The position numbers were made by a program, and so were the translations under genes. Of a stretch of DNA of 20,254 nt, positions 6,971 through 14,346 are shown piece by piece (the first letter of the stretch is position 1; every line of letters begins with the position of its first letter). Below the pieces are notes generated by a model that saw only the letters and a list, made by a program, of their open reading frames with translations, did not search any database and was not told the DNA's origin. This DNA is from JAUIGE01 sp045106685 (GTDB taxonomy: Bacteria > Bacteroidota > Bacteroidia > J057): contig JBGCFB010000158.1 of the NCBI GenBank assembly GCA_045106685.1, forward strand, positions 1-20,254, read 5' to 3'.

Positions 6971-8497
6971 GTGGAACGCATTCGCCAGCTATGGAACGTA
7001 TTTTCCAGTTCTGAAAAGCGCTACCTGCGCTTGTATCTGGAGGCTTTCCACAAAGGAAATGAAAACACAGCTTTGCGGCTTGTCCAGTTGATCGATCGCA
7101 AACCTGACATTACGCAAGAAGAAGCCTCTCTAAAACTTTACGGCAAAGCACGCACCCAGGCATTCAGTATGTTAAAGGGGCGCTTACTGGATCGGATGCT
7201 CGATGTACTTTCGCTGAGCATCAATCTCCAGAATCATCCAATGGCGAAAGAAGACCCATTGGTGATTGCGAAAACGCATATTTTTAAAAATTTCCTGGCT
7301 TCCTTTCTCGTACGAAAACGCGGCCTTAGCGATCTTTCCGACGAACTCGCCCAAAAGGTGATCAACCAAAGTGAAGCCCTCGATTATCCAGAAGGCTTAC
7401 TCCTGAGTATTCCTATTATCGCGAGTAGCCAAGCCACTCAGGGCAAGCCTGTTCGCGCACTTTGGGACACCATCGAATCCTCTACTCAGCAATATAAAAA
7501 TGACCTTGTCGGACTAGGGCTTTTCGAAGAATACCGCGCCCGTTTTGCAGGACACTCAGGCAAGGAAGAAGAATGCCTCAATTTTTTGGACAGTGCCATC
7601 GAGGATATTCAGCAACGCCTGGAAGAGACCTATAGCAGCCGAGCGCACTACTATTTCCTCAATCTGTTGGTAGAGAAACATCTATTTGAAAATAACAGTG
7701 CTGCCCAGCGTGAAGTATTATTTGAAATGCTGGATCTGGTAGAAAGCCACGAAGGTCTTCGTCAGAAAAATCGCCAGTTGGCTGTCAGCGTTAAGCTTGT
7801 ACTACTGGAACTCAATTCCGGAAATTTTGAAGAAGCCTACGAAATTGCCAATCGGGGGAAAAAGCTCCTTCCTTTTCATCATCGCAATGTAATTTGGCTG
7901 CATATCGCGAATATTTTTGCCTCCTTTTTCCTGAACAAACTTGAGGAAGCAGAAGCAGAATTCGAAGCGGTAGATGAGGACTTATTGGAACAAATCGGCG
8001 ACAGTGATCAGGGGATTTATGCTTTTCTGGGAGCGGTTGTAGCGTATGGAAAAGGAGATATTTTTGGAGCAAAAGCAAAATTACTCGACGCTGATCCCCT
8101 CTATCAGGATAAGCATGGATGGAATCTGGGGCTCCGCATATTTGACATCATGCTGCACATCGACATGCAGAAGCATGACCTCGCAGAAACCATGATCACA
8201 AACCTGCGTCGCCATATTCAGCGCTACGCGAATGCGGGCAGTCGCGAGACGCAGATTTATCGCTTCCTCAATATTCTGAGTCGGTCGGCATTCCACCTGG
8301 ATGTGGCAGTAGAAGAGGGAGCCGACATTCTCCAGAAGCTTGCTGAAAGTGATTCATGGAGCGGATTTAGCCATGAGCCTATTCCTTTTCACCTTTGGGT
8401 GGATGCGCGCCAGCAAGGGCGAAAGCCTTATGAGGTGCTGATGGAAGCGCTTTCTATGCCAGGCCTTGAAAGACCTCGCAATAGTGATAAAAATTAA
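6971..8497 (+). CDS. Large alpha-helical protein of unknown function (TPR-like solenoid)
   Basis: This 508-residue protein starts at GTG 6971 (MERIRQLWNVFSSSEKRYLRLYL). I do not recognise a named family. It has no signal peptide or membrane segment. Composition and spacing suggest helix pairs throughout, and stretches such as SGNFEEAYEIANRGKKLLPF and NKLEEAEAEFEAVDEDLL resemble degenerate TPR helices, so a protein-binding scaffold is a reasonable guess. The N-terminal ~100 residues (SEKRYLRLYL ... MLKGRLLDRMLDVLS) look like a separate helical domain. The last 11 codons and the stop lie inside a dispersed palindromic repeat (from 8462), so the C-terminal GLERPRNSDKN was probably contributed by repeat insertion. 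A possible -7 element TATCTTGT lies about 40 nt upstream of the start. Confidence 0.75.
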   Translation: MERIRQLWNVFSSSEKRYLRLYLEAFHKGNENTALRLVQLIDRKPDITQEEASLKLYGKARTQAFSMLKGRLLDRMLDVLSLSINLQNHPMAKEDPLVIAKTHIFKNFLASFLVRKRGLSDLSDELAQKVINQSEALDYPEGLLLSIPIIASSQATQGKPVRALWDTIESSTQQYKNDLVGLGLFEEYRARFAGHSGKEEECLNFLDSAIEDIQQRLEETYSSRAHYYFLNLLVEKHLFENNSAAQREVLFEMLDLVESHEGLRQKNRQLAVSVKLVLLELNSGNFEEAYEIANRGKKLLPFHHRNVIWLHIANIFASFFLNKLEEAEAEFEAVDEDLLEQIGDSDQGIYAFLGAVVAYGKGDIFGAKAKLLDADPLYQDKHGWNLGLRIFDIMLHIDMQKHDLAETMITNLRRHIQRYANAGSRETQIYRFLNILSRSAFHLDVAVEEGADILQKLAESDSWSGFSHEPIPFHLWVDARQQGRKPYEVLMEALSMPGLERPRNSDKN

Positions 8498-8607
8498 GAG
8501 CTAAAGCCACGAGAAAAAATTTAGAGGCTAAGGCTTATCAAGTTGTTTCTTGATGCTTTAGCGTAAATAACTTTCATCATTGTGAGATCATTTAAGGCCT
8601 CGCGCAT
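8460..8607. repeat. Hairpin-rich intergenic repeat, family 2, copy B
   Basis: The segment 8462-8508 aligns base for base with 3261-3306 of copy A (shared core: GGCCTT.AAAG.CCTCGCAAT, then GCTAAAGCC). A second part, 8524-8562, holds the GCTAAGGC...ATCAAG / CTTGAT.GCTTTAGC hairpin, matching the second hairpin of copy A. It ends near TTTAAGGCCTCGCGC (8591-8605), which echoes the first arm. The repeat overlaps the 3' end of the plus-strand helical-protein gene and fills the gap to the convergent hydrolase gene. It could end transcription from both sides, but no T-run is present. Confidence 0.7.
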
Positions 8608-8609
8608 CT

Positions 8610-9515
8610 TCACACCCCCGCAAAGTACCGCGTCAAATCATGGTCAGCGGGTAAATGCGCTTCTGCTGTTACCGAGTCTTTGGGCGCAATGCCATTTGCC
8701 ACAAAAGCGCAAACTGCTTCAGTTACTTCTGAAGTGCCCAGGTGATGCCCTGCATGCTGAGGAGCAAGCAAGAGGCTATTTTTCCAAAAATGAAGGTAGT
8801 ATTCAGCATTTTTGAAACCTGTAGTATCATCTTTAGGATCATGAATAATGAGGGCTCGAATGTGTTCCATACGGCCAGTCATGCGGCCTAAATCAAAATT
8901 ACATATAGAGTCTCCGATGAGTTGCTCAGTGTAGCGCACATAGTCTTGGTACAAGCCTTCACGCATTCCCAGGCGAGACTGAAAATCGCGAAATACGCCT
9001 TCGGCATTTGAGAAGGAAGCCATAATTGCAAACCGTGAAGGATGCAGCGAAGGCGGCAGACTGTTGAGGGCCAGCACTGAAGCCGAACCTCCAAAGGAGT
9101 GCCCGATAATAGCCGCAGGTTTACCCAATTCGTGAATGATCCCTTTGATAATTTCCGCATTGGCGGGAAGGGTGAGCGTTCCTTTCGGAGCATGTCCGTG
9201 CCCGGGAGGATCATAGGCTACTACCCGATAACCCGCTTCGACAAGCGAAGGTACAAAGTGCCGCCAGCGACCAGCATTATATGCCCAGCCGTAGCTCAAT
9301 AATATGTATGGCGCTGTAGGATCGCCCCAAGTATAACGTACCGTATCGCGGAATTTTACCATTGAGGCGGTATCCAGAAATGCCTGCTCTTTGGCTCGTA
9401 CTCTTGCTTTTGGGGGATTGGTAAATAACGTAAGCGCGCGCTTTGCGGCGTTTTGTGGAGCTATAAATGAGAGTATGTTTAGCCCCAGTCCGATTAATTT
9501 GAGTAAAAAACGCAT
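8610..9515 (-). CDS. Alpha/beta hydrolase, membrane-anchored or exported
   Basis: The 301-residue protein has a hydrophobic N-terminus (MRFLLKLIGLGLNILSFIAP), either a signal anchor or an uncleaved signal. The alpha/beta-hydrolase core shows the oxyanion strand ILLSYGWAYNAGRWR (71-85), YDPPGHGHAP (101-110), the nucleophile elbow GHSFGG with Ser140, a late acidic residue in IIHDPKDD (Asp226, or 229/230), and the catalytic His in AGHHLGT (257/258). A complete Ser-Asp-His triad is therefore likely. Substrate is unknown; ester or lipid hydrolysis is typical of the family. It lies 2 nt downstream of a TetR regulator gene, so the two form an operon and the hydrolase is probably induced when the regulator binds its ligand. 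Confidence 0.88.
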   Translation of the reverse strand: MRFLLKLIGLGLNILSFIAPQNAAKRALTLFTNPPKARVRAKEQAFLDTASMVKFRDTVRYTWGDPTAPYILLSYGWAYNAGRWRHFVPSLVEAGYRVVAYDPPGHGHAPKGTLTLPANAEIIKGIIHELGKPAAIIGHSFGGSASVLALNSLPPSLHPSRFAIMASFSNAEGVFRDFQSRLGMREGLYQDYVRYTEQLIGDSICNFDLGRMTGRMEHIRALIIHDPKDDTTGFKNAEYYLHFWKNSLLLAPQHAGHHLGTSEVTEAVCAFVANGIAPKDSVTAEAHLPADHDLTRYFAGV

Positions 9516-9517
9516 GG

Positions 9518-10072
9518 CTATTTTTTAAAAGGTGCTATTGTTTTAACAACGTAGTTTTCAAGGTGAGATTCGTCGCTGGTGAGTTTGTAAAAAACGACGG
9601 CACCTTCGAACTCGACGATCATACGGTAAGCACGTTCCTTCGCTTCGTCTTCAGGAAATACTTCTGCCAGCAAGCGACCAACCTCGAGTTCCCATTCTTT
9701 GAGAAAGGGCAACATCTGCTGGTTGAATGTTCCGCCTTGTCCAGTTTCCAGAATTGTGTTTGCGAAGAAGCATCCGCGTCCGTCGATTTTAGCCAAGCGG
9801 CTATGACGCCGCAGCAGCTTTTCGAGCCGCTGTTCGAAAGGAAGATCTTCATCTACAACCGACAAGACGTAGACGCGAAATTGCTCCATGGCATAATCAA
9901 TGACAGCGGTCATGATCCCTTCCTTAGATTTGAAATGATGTAGCAAGCCTGCTTTTCCCAAGCCTGCGACTTCTGCTAAATCTTTAATAGAACTATTGTG
10001 GTAGCCTTTTCGATGAAAAAGCTCCCAGCAGCGATGAAGAATTTCTTGTTTACTAACCTTTGTTACTGGCAT
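9518..10072 (-). CDS. TetR/AcrR family transcriptional repressor
   Basis: The open frame reaches TTG at 10096, but that codon overlaps the predicted -7 promoter element. ATG 10072 (MPVTKVSKQEILHRCWELF) is the correct start and gives 184 residues. The N-terminal DNA-binding domain is typical: ILHRCWELFHRKGYHNSSIKDLAEVAGLGKAGLLHHFKSKEGI, with the helix-turn-helix in SSIKDLAEVAGLGKAGLLHHF. The C-terminal helical domain includes DGRGCFFANTILE, a motif common in this family. TetR proteins bind a palindrome as dimers and let go when a small molecule binds. The operon with the hydrolase and the palindrome between promoter and start codon support autoregulation and control of the hydrolase. The ligand is unknown. 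Confidence 0.92.
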   Translation of the reverse strand: MPVTKVSKQEILHRCWELFHRKGYHNSSIKDLAEVAGLGKAGLLHHFKSKEGIMTAVIDYAMEQFRVYVLSVVDEDLPFEQRLEKLLRRHSRLAKIDGRGCFFANTILETGQGGTFNQQMLPFLKEWELEVGRLLAEVFPEDEAKERAYRMIVEFEGAVVFYKLTSDESHLENYVVKTIAPFKK

Positions 10073-10079
10073 ACTTACC

Positions 10080-10091
10080 GACCGTTTGGTC
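10080..10091. promoter_or_regulatory. Likely TetR operator (GACC-GTTT-GGTC)
   Basis: A short palindrome, GACC-N4-GGTC, lies 7 nt upstream of the TetR start codon and 2 nt from the -7 element, about where transcription should start. The half-site ACCGACC resembles those of several TetR-family operators. Its position would let the bound repressor block polymerase. Partial symmetry extends further out (10075-10076 with 10095-10096). Confidence 0.6.
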
Positions 10092-10093
10092 AG

Positions 10094-10124
10094 CAAAGGT
10101 ATGGAAAGATTTTTTTAGTGCAAA
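10094..10124 (-). promoter_or_regulatory. Bacteroidota-type promoter of the TetR-hydrolase operon
   Basis: Read on the minus strand: TTG (plus 10121-10123), then 19 nt, then TACCTTTG (plus 10094-10101), a perfect match to the Bacteroidota sigma-factor -33/-7 pattern TTG-N19-TAnnTTTG. The predicted start of transcription falls at about 10087-10088, inside the operator and about 15 nt before the TetR ATG. Confidence 0.7.
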
Positions 10125-10179
10125 AAACGAATGAATCCCTTTTGTAAATCACTGGCTTTCAATACGATAAGATTAAGTG

Positions 10180-10665
10180 TCAATCTTTCATTTTTGCATA
10201 CACTCCTCTTATCCAATGATCAAGTGCACGACAAAAACGAAGGAATCTCTGCTCAGGCTGGGACGGAAACAATGACTCTTGCCCGGTAGTGTCGATATCT
10301 ATATTGATCATGTATACCTGTTCCTGATCGCGCAATGTATAGCGCTGTGAACCAAGACCTGACATACCCGGGTGCGCATCAGAATAATCTTTTGAAAGAT
10401 TGAGGGCTGGATGTGAGACAAGGGGAAAAAGGTCTTTTTGCAAAGCATCAGGGAGCTGACCCTCAAGATAAAAAGAGAAGGCTTCGTCTGTGTAAGAAAC
10501 GGTTTGTTCAAACGATTTGACAAACATTTTGAACACATACTGCTCATCGACAATAAGCTCCATATGAAGCAGACTATTAGTAAATCCGTCGAAATGTTCA
10601 AAGAACAGAATTTCGCCACCGTTCAGGCTTTCCGGCTTATAGATTCGTTCGATTTTTTCACGCAT
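10180..10665 (-). CDS. Hypothetical protein, 161 residues
   Basis: I do not recognise this family. The start at 10665 is ATG (MREKIERIYKPESLNGGEI). The product is soluble, with no signal peptide or membrane segment. It looks mixed alpha/beta, with a strand-rich N-terminal half (MELIVDEQYVFKMFVKSFEQTVSYTDEAFSFYL spans about 36-68) and an aromatic, charged C-terminal helix (RFLRFCRALDHWIRGVYAKM). It is divergent from the TIR-like gene, with 59 nt between starts. It lies 83 nt upstream of the TetR operon promoter on the same strand and is unlikely to be co-transcribed with it. Confidence 0.65.
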   Translation of the reverse strand: MREKIERIYKPESLNGGEILFFEHFDGFTNSLLHMELIVDEQYVFKMFVKSFEQTVSYTDEAFSFYLEGQLPDALQKDLFPLVSHPALNLSKDYSDAHPGMSGLGSQRYTLRDQEQVYMINIDIDTTGQESLFPSQPEQRFLRFCRALDHWIRGVYAKMKD

Positions 10666-10724
10666 AACAATTCATCTGATATGGAATGCAAGGTACTCAA
10701 GGATTCGCACCTTATATTTACTTG

Positions 10725-11255
10725 ATGACTCCTCAAGCACTCATTATCCATACGCCTGAACAGGAATCACTGGCAAGACATATTGCGCAGCAATTGCCGG
10801 CCTGGCAGGCCAAGGCCATCGCGATTGATGCACCATTGCCGGCTACGGTTCCGACCTTGCTCATGCCATTGCTAAGTGAGCAATTACTTGCTGATTGGGA
10901 AGACAGTAAACTGGGAGAATGGGCGATGGAAAGCCTGGATGATAGCCGCGTGCGGCTTATTCCTATTTTGGGGAGCGAGTGCGAATGGGAAGACAGTATA
11001 TTCTTTGGGCTGCCCCTGCTGCCGCAAGCGCGAGTACCGGTAGACAACCCACGTTTTTGGAACCAGGAAAAAGCACTTACCCAGCTCAAAGAAGACCTCA
11101 ATCAACTACTCGCGCCACCAGCACCTATCAAAAAGGGAGGCTTCAAACGTGCGGCACTCAGATTTGCCTGGAAGAATATGCCAGGGCAATGGAAATGGAT
11201 TGTTCGCATTGCAAGCGTGAGCTTTATTGCCTTTTTAATATGGCTTTTTTTATAA
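10725..11255 (+). CDS. TIR-like domain protein with C-terminal membrane anchor
   Basis: The open frame reaches ATG 10686, but ATG 10725 (MTPQALIIHTPEQESLARHI) fits the domain start and gives 176 residues. The layout matches a compact bacterial TIR domain: strand A plus helix (ALIIHTPEQESLARHIAQQL, cf. iSYs.eD..lA..l...L), a middle strand TLLMPLLSEQLLADWE (cf. llS.....S.W), VRLIPILGSECEWEDSIFFG (cf. iIPvll..c.W....f), and a final LPLLPQARVPVDN...FWNQEKALTQLKEDLNQLL (cf. LP....Pi..w...d.A...i...i..l). The usual SerP/catalytic Glu positions are not clear, so NADase activity is uncertain. Residues 158-176 (WIVRIASVSFIAFLIWLFL) form a single C-terminal transmembrane helix, so the domain would be tail-anchored facing the cytoplasm. 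A TATATTTA box lies only 4 nt upstream of the ATG. Confidence 0.6.
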   Translation: MTPQALIIHTPEQESLARHIAQQLPAWQAKAIAIDAPLPATVPTLLMPLLSEQLLADWEDSKLGEWAMESLDDSRVRLIPILGSECEWEDSIFFGLPLLPQARVPVDNPRFWNQEKALTQLKEDLNQLLAPPAPIKKGGFKRAALRFAWKNMPGQWKWIVRIASVSFIAFLIWLFL

Positions 11256-11284
11256 GTAAAGGTGAAAAAATATCCATAATTGGC

Positions 11285-11451
11285 TAATTTCGCGGTTCAC
11301 AACAATCAATGAACGATTAACAATTAAATAATTAATCATTTATCATGAATCATTAACTCGTGACCAAATCAGTTAATCATTCAACAGCTAATGACTAATG
11401 ATCTAATTATTAATTATCAAAATCAGCTAATAATCAAATCAGCTCATTAAC
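11285..11451 (+). repeat. AT-rich low-complexity leader upstream of aspS
   Basis: The ~165 nt before aspS are very AT-rich and built from short repeated words: AATCATT, AATCA, TTAAT, ATGACTAATGA-like, and AAATCAGCT twice (near 11420 and 11436). No stable hairpin or terminator stands out. Similar AATGA/TCATT-rich spacers occur at 5255-5302, 13222-13280 and 14302-14346. A promoter-like TAATTTCG is present at 11285-11292 without a convincing -33 partner. Confidence 0.45.
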
Positions 11452-13221
11452 ATGAATACTTCTCTACGAAGCCATACTTGCGGAGAACTCCGCGCTGAAC
11501 ATATCGGACAAACCGTAACCCTCTGTGGTTGGGTACAAAAGAACCGTGACCTTGGAGCACTTTTGTTTTTTGACCTACGTGACCGTCACGGACTTACGCA
11601 GGTATCGATCGATTCGAACAGCCTTCCAGAGATGTATGAGCAGGCCCGCGCCTTCGGCCGCGAGTTTGTCCTCAGTGTTACCGGCACCGTCGTGGAGCGC
11701 GAAAGCAAAAACCCTGAAATGCCGACGGGCAATATCGAGGTTCGCCCTACCAGCATTGAGCTGGTCAACAAGTCAGAGGTTCCTCCATTTTTGATCGAAG
11801 ACGAAACTGACGGAGGTGAGGAACTTCGCCTTACCTATCGCTATCTCGATATCCGCCGCCCAAAGGTGCGTGACGGTTTGATCCTGCGCTCCAAGATGAT
11901 GCGCGCAGCGCGTCAATTCCTTGATGGTCAAGGCTTTCTAGAAGTGGAAACTCCTTTCCTTATCAAGTCAACTCCGGAAGGTGCGCGTGACTTTGTCGTA
12001 CCAAGTCGCCTTCACCACGGCACTTTTTATGCATTGCCGCAGTCTCCCCAGATTTTGAAGCAGCTCTTGATGGTGGCTGGAATGGACCGCTACTATCAGA
12101 TCGTAAAGTGCTTCCGCGATGAGGATTTTCGTGGTGACCGTCAGCCAGAATTTACGCAGATCGACTGCGAAATGAGCTTCGTCACACAAGACGATGTGCT
12201 CAATACATTTGAAGGCTTTACCAAGCATGTATTTAAAGAAGTGAAAGGCATCGAACTGCCTGACTTCAAGCGCATGCCTTACAAAGAAGCGATCGCGAAG
12301 TACGGAACCGATAAGCCTGACTTACGTTTTGGCTGCGAAATTCATGAGCTGAACGAGGCCATGAGCGGAACCGACTTTGGCGTATTCAATAGCATCATCG
12401 ACGGTGATGGACTCCTCGCTGGTATTGTCGCGAAAGGCTGTGCTGGTTACACCCGCAAGCAGCTCGACGGCCTCACCAATATGGTCAGAGAGATGGGCGG
12501 TACGGGTCTTGTTTATTGTAAAATGAATGAGGACGGCAGCGTCAAATCATCTGTTGACAAATTTTATGATGCTGATCACTGGGCGAAAGTAGCTGCTCAA
12601 ATGGGCGCCGAAGCAGGTGACCTTATCCTGATCGTCGCTGATAAGCTCAAAGGAAAAACCCGCAAGTATCTCGGTAATCTTCGTCTCCACCTCGGTAAAA
12701 CTGAAGGCTGGATCGATACCGATATGTGGTCGGTGTTCTGGGTAGTCGATTTCCCACTATTTGAAGAAGATGAGGAAACAGGCGAGCTGACTTTTGCTCA
12801 CCACCCATTCTGTATGCCGCGTGAAGGCGACCTTCAGTATCTCGATCGCGACCCTCAGCGCGTCGTAGCGCAGAGCTATGACCTTATCATGAATGGTAAC
12901 GAAATCGTGTCTGGTTCTATTCGTATTCATAAGCCTGACGTGCAAGCCAAGATTTTTGACATCCTCGGATTAGACAAGGCTGCTCAGGAAGAGAAATTCG
13001 GCTTTATGCTGAAAGCCTTCGAATACGGCGCTCCTCCACACGGCGGCTGCGCCTTCGGCTTCGACCGTTGGGCGATGCTCCTCGCCGGCGAATCGTCGAT
13101 TCGCGACGTGATCCCATTCCCAAAGACCTCAGGAGGTCGTGACCTTATGATGGACGCCCCAGGCGGTGTGCCGGAAGAGAATCTTGCGGAGCTGGGCGTG
13201 AAGTTGGCTGAGAAAGGGTGA
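11452..13221 (+). CDS. aspS: Aspartate--tRNA ligase
   Basis: The 589-residue cytoplasmic enzyme charges tRNA-Asp with aspartate. It has the N-terminal OB-fold anticodon-binding domain (about 1-105, with LCGWVQKNRDLGALLFFDLRDR), then a class II catalytic core with motif 1 around GFLEVETPFL (161-170), the aspartate-specific STPEGARDFVVPSR (173-186), and motif 2 FRDEDFRGDRQPEFTQID (221-238). A bacterial GAD-type insert occupies roughly 285-410, and motif 3 is GGCAFGFDRWAMLL (531-544). Full length is that of bacterial AspRS. Leu34 in RDLG, where several non-discriminating enzymes have His, hints at tRNA-Asp specificity, but this is weak. The preceding AT-rich leader is unusual; the gene appears monocistronic. 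Confidence 0.98.
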   Translation: MNTSLRSHTCGELRAEHIGQTVTLCGWVQKNRDLGALLFFDLRDRHGLTQVSIDSNSLPEMYEQARAFGREFVLSVTGTVVERESKNPEMPTGNIEVRPTSIELVNKSEVPPFLIEDETDGGEELRLTYRYLDIRRPKVRDGLILRSKMMRAARQFLDGQGFLEVETPFLIKSTPEGARDFVVPSRLHHGTFYALPQSPQILKQLLMVAGMDRYYQIVKCFRDEDFRGDRQPEFTQIDCEMSFVTQDDVLNTFEGFTKHVFKEVKGIELPDFKRMPYKEAIAKYGTDKPDLRFGCEIHELNEAMSGTDFGVFNSIIDGDGLLAGIVAKGCAGYTRKQLDGLTNMVREMGGTGLVYCKMNEDGSVKSSVDKFYDADHWAKVAAQMGAEAGDLILIVADKLKGKTRKYLGNLRLHLGKTEGWIDTDMWSVFWVVDFPLFEEDEETGELTFAHHPFCMPREGDLQYLDRDPQRVVAQSYDLIMNGNEIVSGSIRIHKPDVQAKIFDILGLDKAAQEEKFGFMLKAFEYGAPPHGGCAFGFDRWAMLLAGESSIRDVIPFPKTSGGRDLMMDAPGGVPEENLAELGVKLAEKG

Positions 13222-13281
13222 TGAACAATGGATAATGAGCAATTAGTCATTGGGGGAAATCTTGCTTATCATTAATGATTA

Positions 13282-13376
13282 TCACGGTTGGTTTAATATA
13301 TCGGTTGCTAACCTCTGTCAGCGCTTTAAGCATTATGGTAAAGCGCTGACAGAGGTCGCAGCAACCCCAATCGTGA
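13282..13376. repeat. Palindromic intergenic repeat, family 1, copy 2
   Basis: A perfect 18-bp inner stem pairs 13311-13328 with 13339-13356 around a 10-nt loop and carries the same arm ACCTCTGTCAG.GC as copy 1. An outer stem GGTTGCT / AGCAACC (13303-13309 with 13360-13366) follows. A third stem, TCACGGTTGG / CCAATCGTGA (13282-13291 with 13367-13376, one G-U pair), encloses it. The outer stems differ in sequence from copy 1 but stay paired. It lies between aspS and the ATP-grasp gene, both on the plus strand. Confidence 0.8.
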
Positions 13377-13413
13377 CAATGCTTATTTCCAAAGCTTAAC
13401 ATAAACCCATATT

Positions 13414-14301
13414 ATGCTAATCATTTTTTGCGATAGCGTGATCGACAACAAGGTCGTCGACTCAGACTATGCTGAGGAAAAAGCTTGGGCAGAACAGGCT
13501 GGACATGAAACTGCCCTGATCAGCTATGAGGCGCTTGAAGAAGAGCGGATGCAAAAAGCGCTAAGGTTTATCAAGCCAAGTGATGAGACTCAGTCGGCGC
13601 TTTATCGCGGTTGGATGATGCGCCCGTCCATGTACAAATTGTTCTATGAGGGCCTTTTGTCTAAAAATATCAAGCTCATCAATGAACCGATTCAGTACCA
13701 GCATTGCCACTATTTGCCAGATTCGTATTCGCTGATCAAAGACATGACCTGCGAAACGGTTTGGATGCCCGTAACTGAAACTCCTGATTGGAAAAAGGTG
13801 CACGCACAGCTAGGCCCTTTTGGTACAGGTCCTGTTATCGTAAAAGACTACGTTAAGTCAGAAAAACACAACTGGGAAGAAGCCTGCTTTATTCCCAATG
13901 CGGCAGATAAAGAGGCTGTCGAATCGGTGGTGACTCGGTTTTTGGAATTGAGGGGAAGTAGCCTAAATGAAGGGCTTGTTTTTCGTCGTTTTGAGAAATT
14001 GACCTACCTCACACAACATAGCCAAAGCGCCATGCCCTTGACGAAAGAATTCAGGATGTTCTTTTTCAAAAACGCACTTATGGCCACTTTTTACTATTGG
14101 GAAGAAGGACATTACGGCGATACATATCCTGAGACCACCGCTTTTGAACAAATAGCTAAAAGCATCAACAGCAATTTTTTCACCATGGACATCGCCCAAA
14201 AAGAAGACGGCTCATGGATGGTCATGGAGCTTGGCGACGGCCAGGTAGCAGGCATTCCAACAGGCGGCGAGATGACGCTTTTTAGAGGGATGGTTGGTTA
14301 G
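13414..14301 (+). CDS. ATP-grasp protein, R2K clade (DUF4343-like)
   Basis: The 295-residue protein starts at ATG 13414 (MLIIFCDSVIDNKVVD). It matches the ATP-grasp family formerly called DUF4343 (R2K clade family 3). Landmarks: LYRGWMMRPSMYKLFYEGL (63-81), LINEPIQYQHCHYLPDSY (88-105), a nucleotide-contacting VIVKDYVKSEKHNW (141-154, Lys144 and Lys148), LVFRRFE (188-194), KEFRMFF (211-217) and the metal-binding FTMDIA...MVMELGDGQVAG (256-280). ATP-grasp enzymes join a carboxylate, activated as acyl phosphate, to an amine or thiol. R2K members have been predicted to modify peptides or proteins, sometimes in conflict-type contexts; the substrate here is unknown. It appears single, behind a palindromic repeat and convergent with trpG. 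Confidence 0.85.
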   Translation: MLIIFCDSVIDNKVVDSDYAEEKAWAEQAGHETALISYEALEEERMQKALRFIKPSDETQSALYRGWMMRPSMYKLFYEGLLSKNIKLINEPIQYQHCHYLPDSYSLIKDMTCETVWMPVTETPDWKKVHAQLGPFGTGPVIVKDYVKSEKHNWEEACFIPNAADKEAVESVVTRFLELRGSSLNEGLVFRRFEKLTYLTQHSQSAMPLTKEFRMFFFKNALMATFYYWEEGHYGDTYPETTAFEQIAKSINSNFFTMDIAQKEDGSWMVMELGDGQVAGIPTGGEMTLFRGMVG

Positions 14302-14346
14302 ACTACCCATCCATTCGCTCATTCAAAATTCATTCACCCATTCCCT
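14302..14346. other. CATTC-rich low-complexity spacer between convergent genes
   Basis: The 45-nt gap between the ATP-grasp and trpG stop codons consists of near-repeats of CATTC/CATCC (ATCCATTCGCTCATTC, ATTCATTCACCCATTCCC). There is no hairpin. It resembles the spacer at 5281-5302 (CATTTCATC..CCCATCATTC). Confidence 0.4.
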
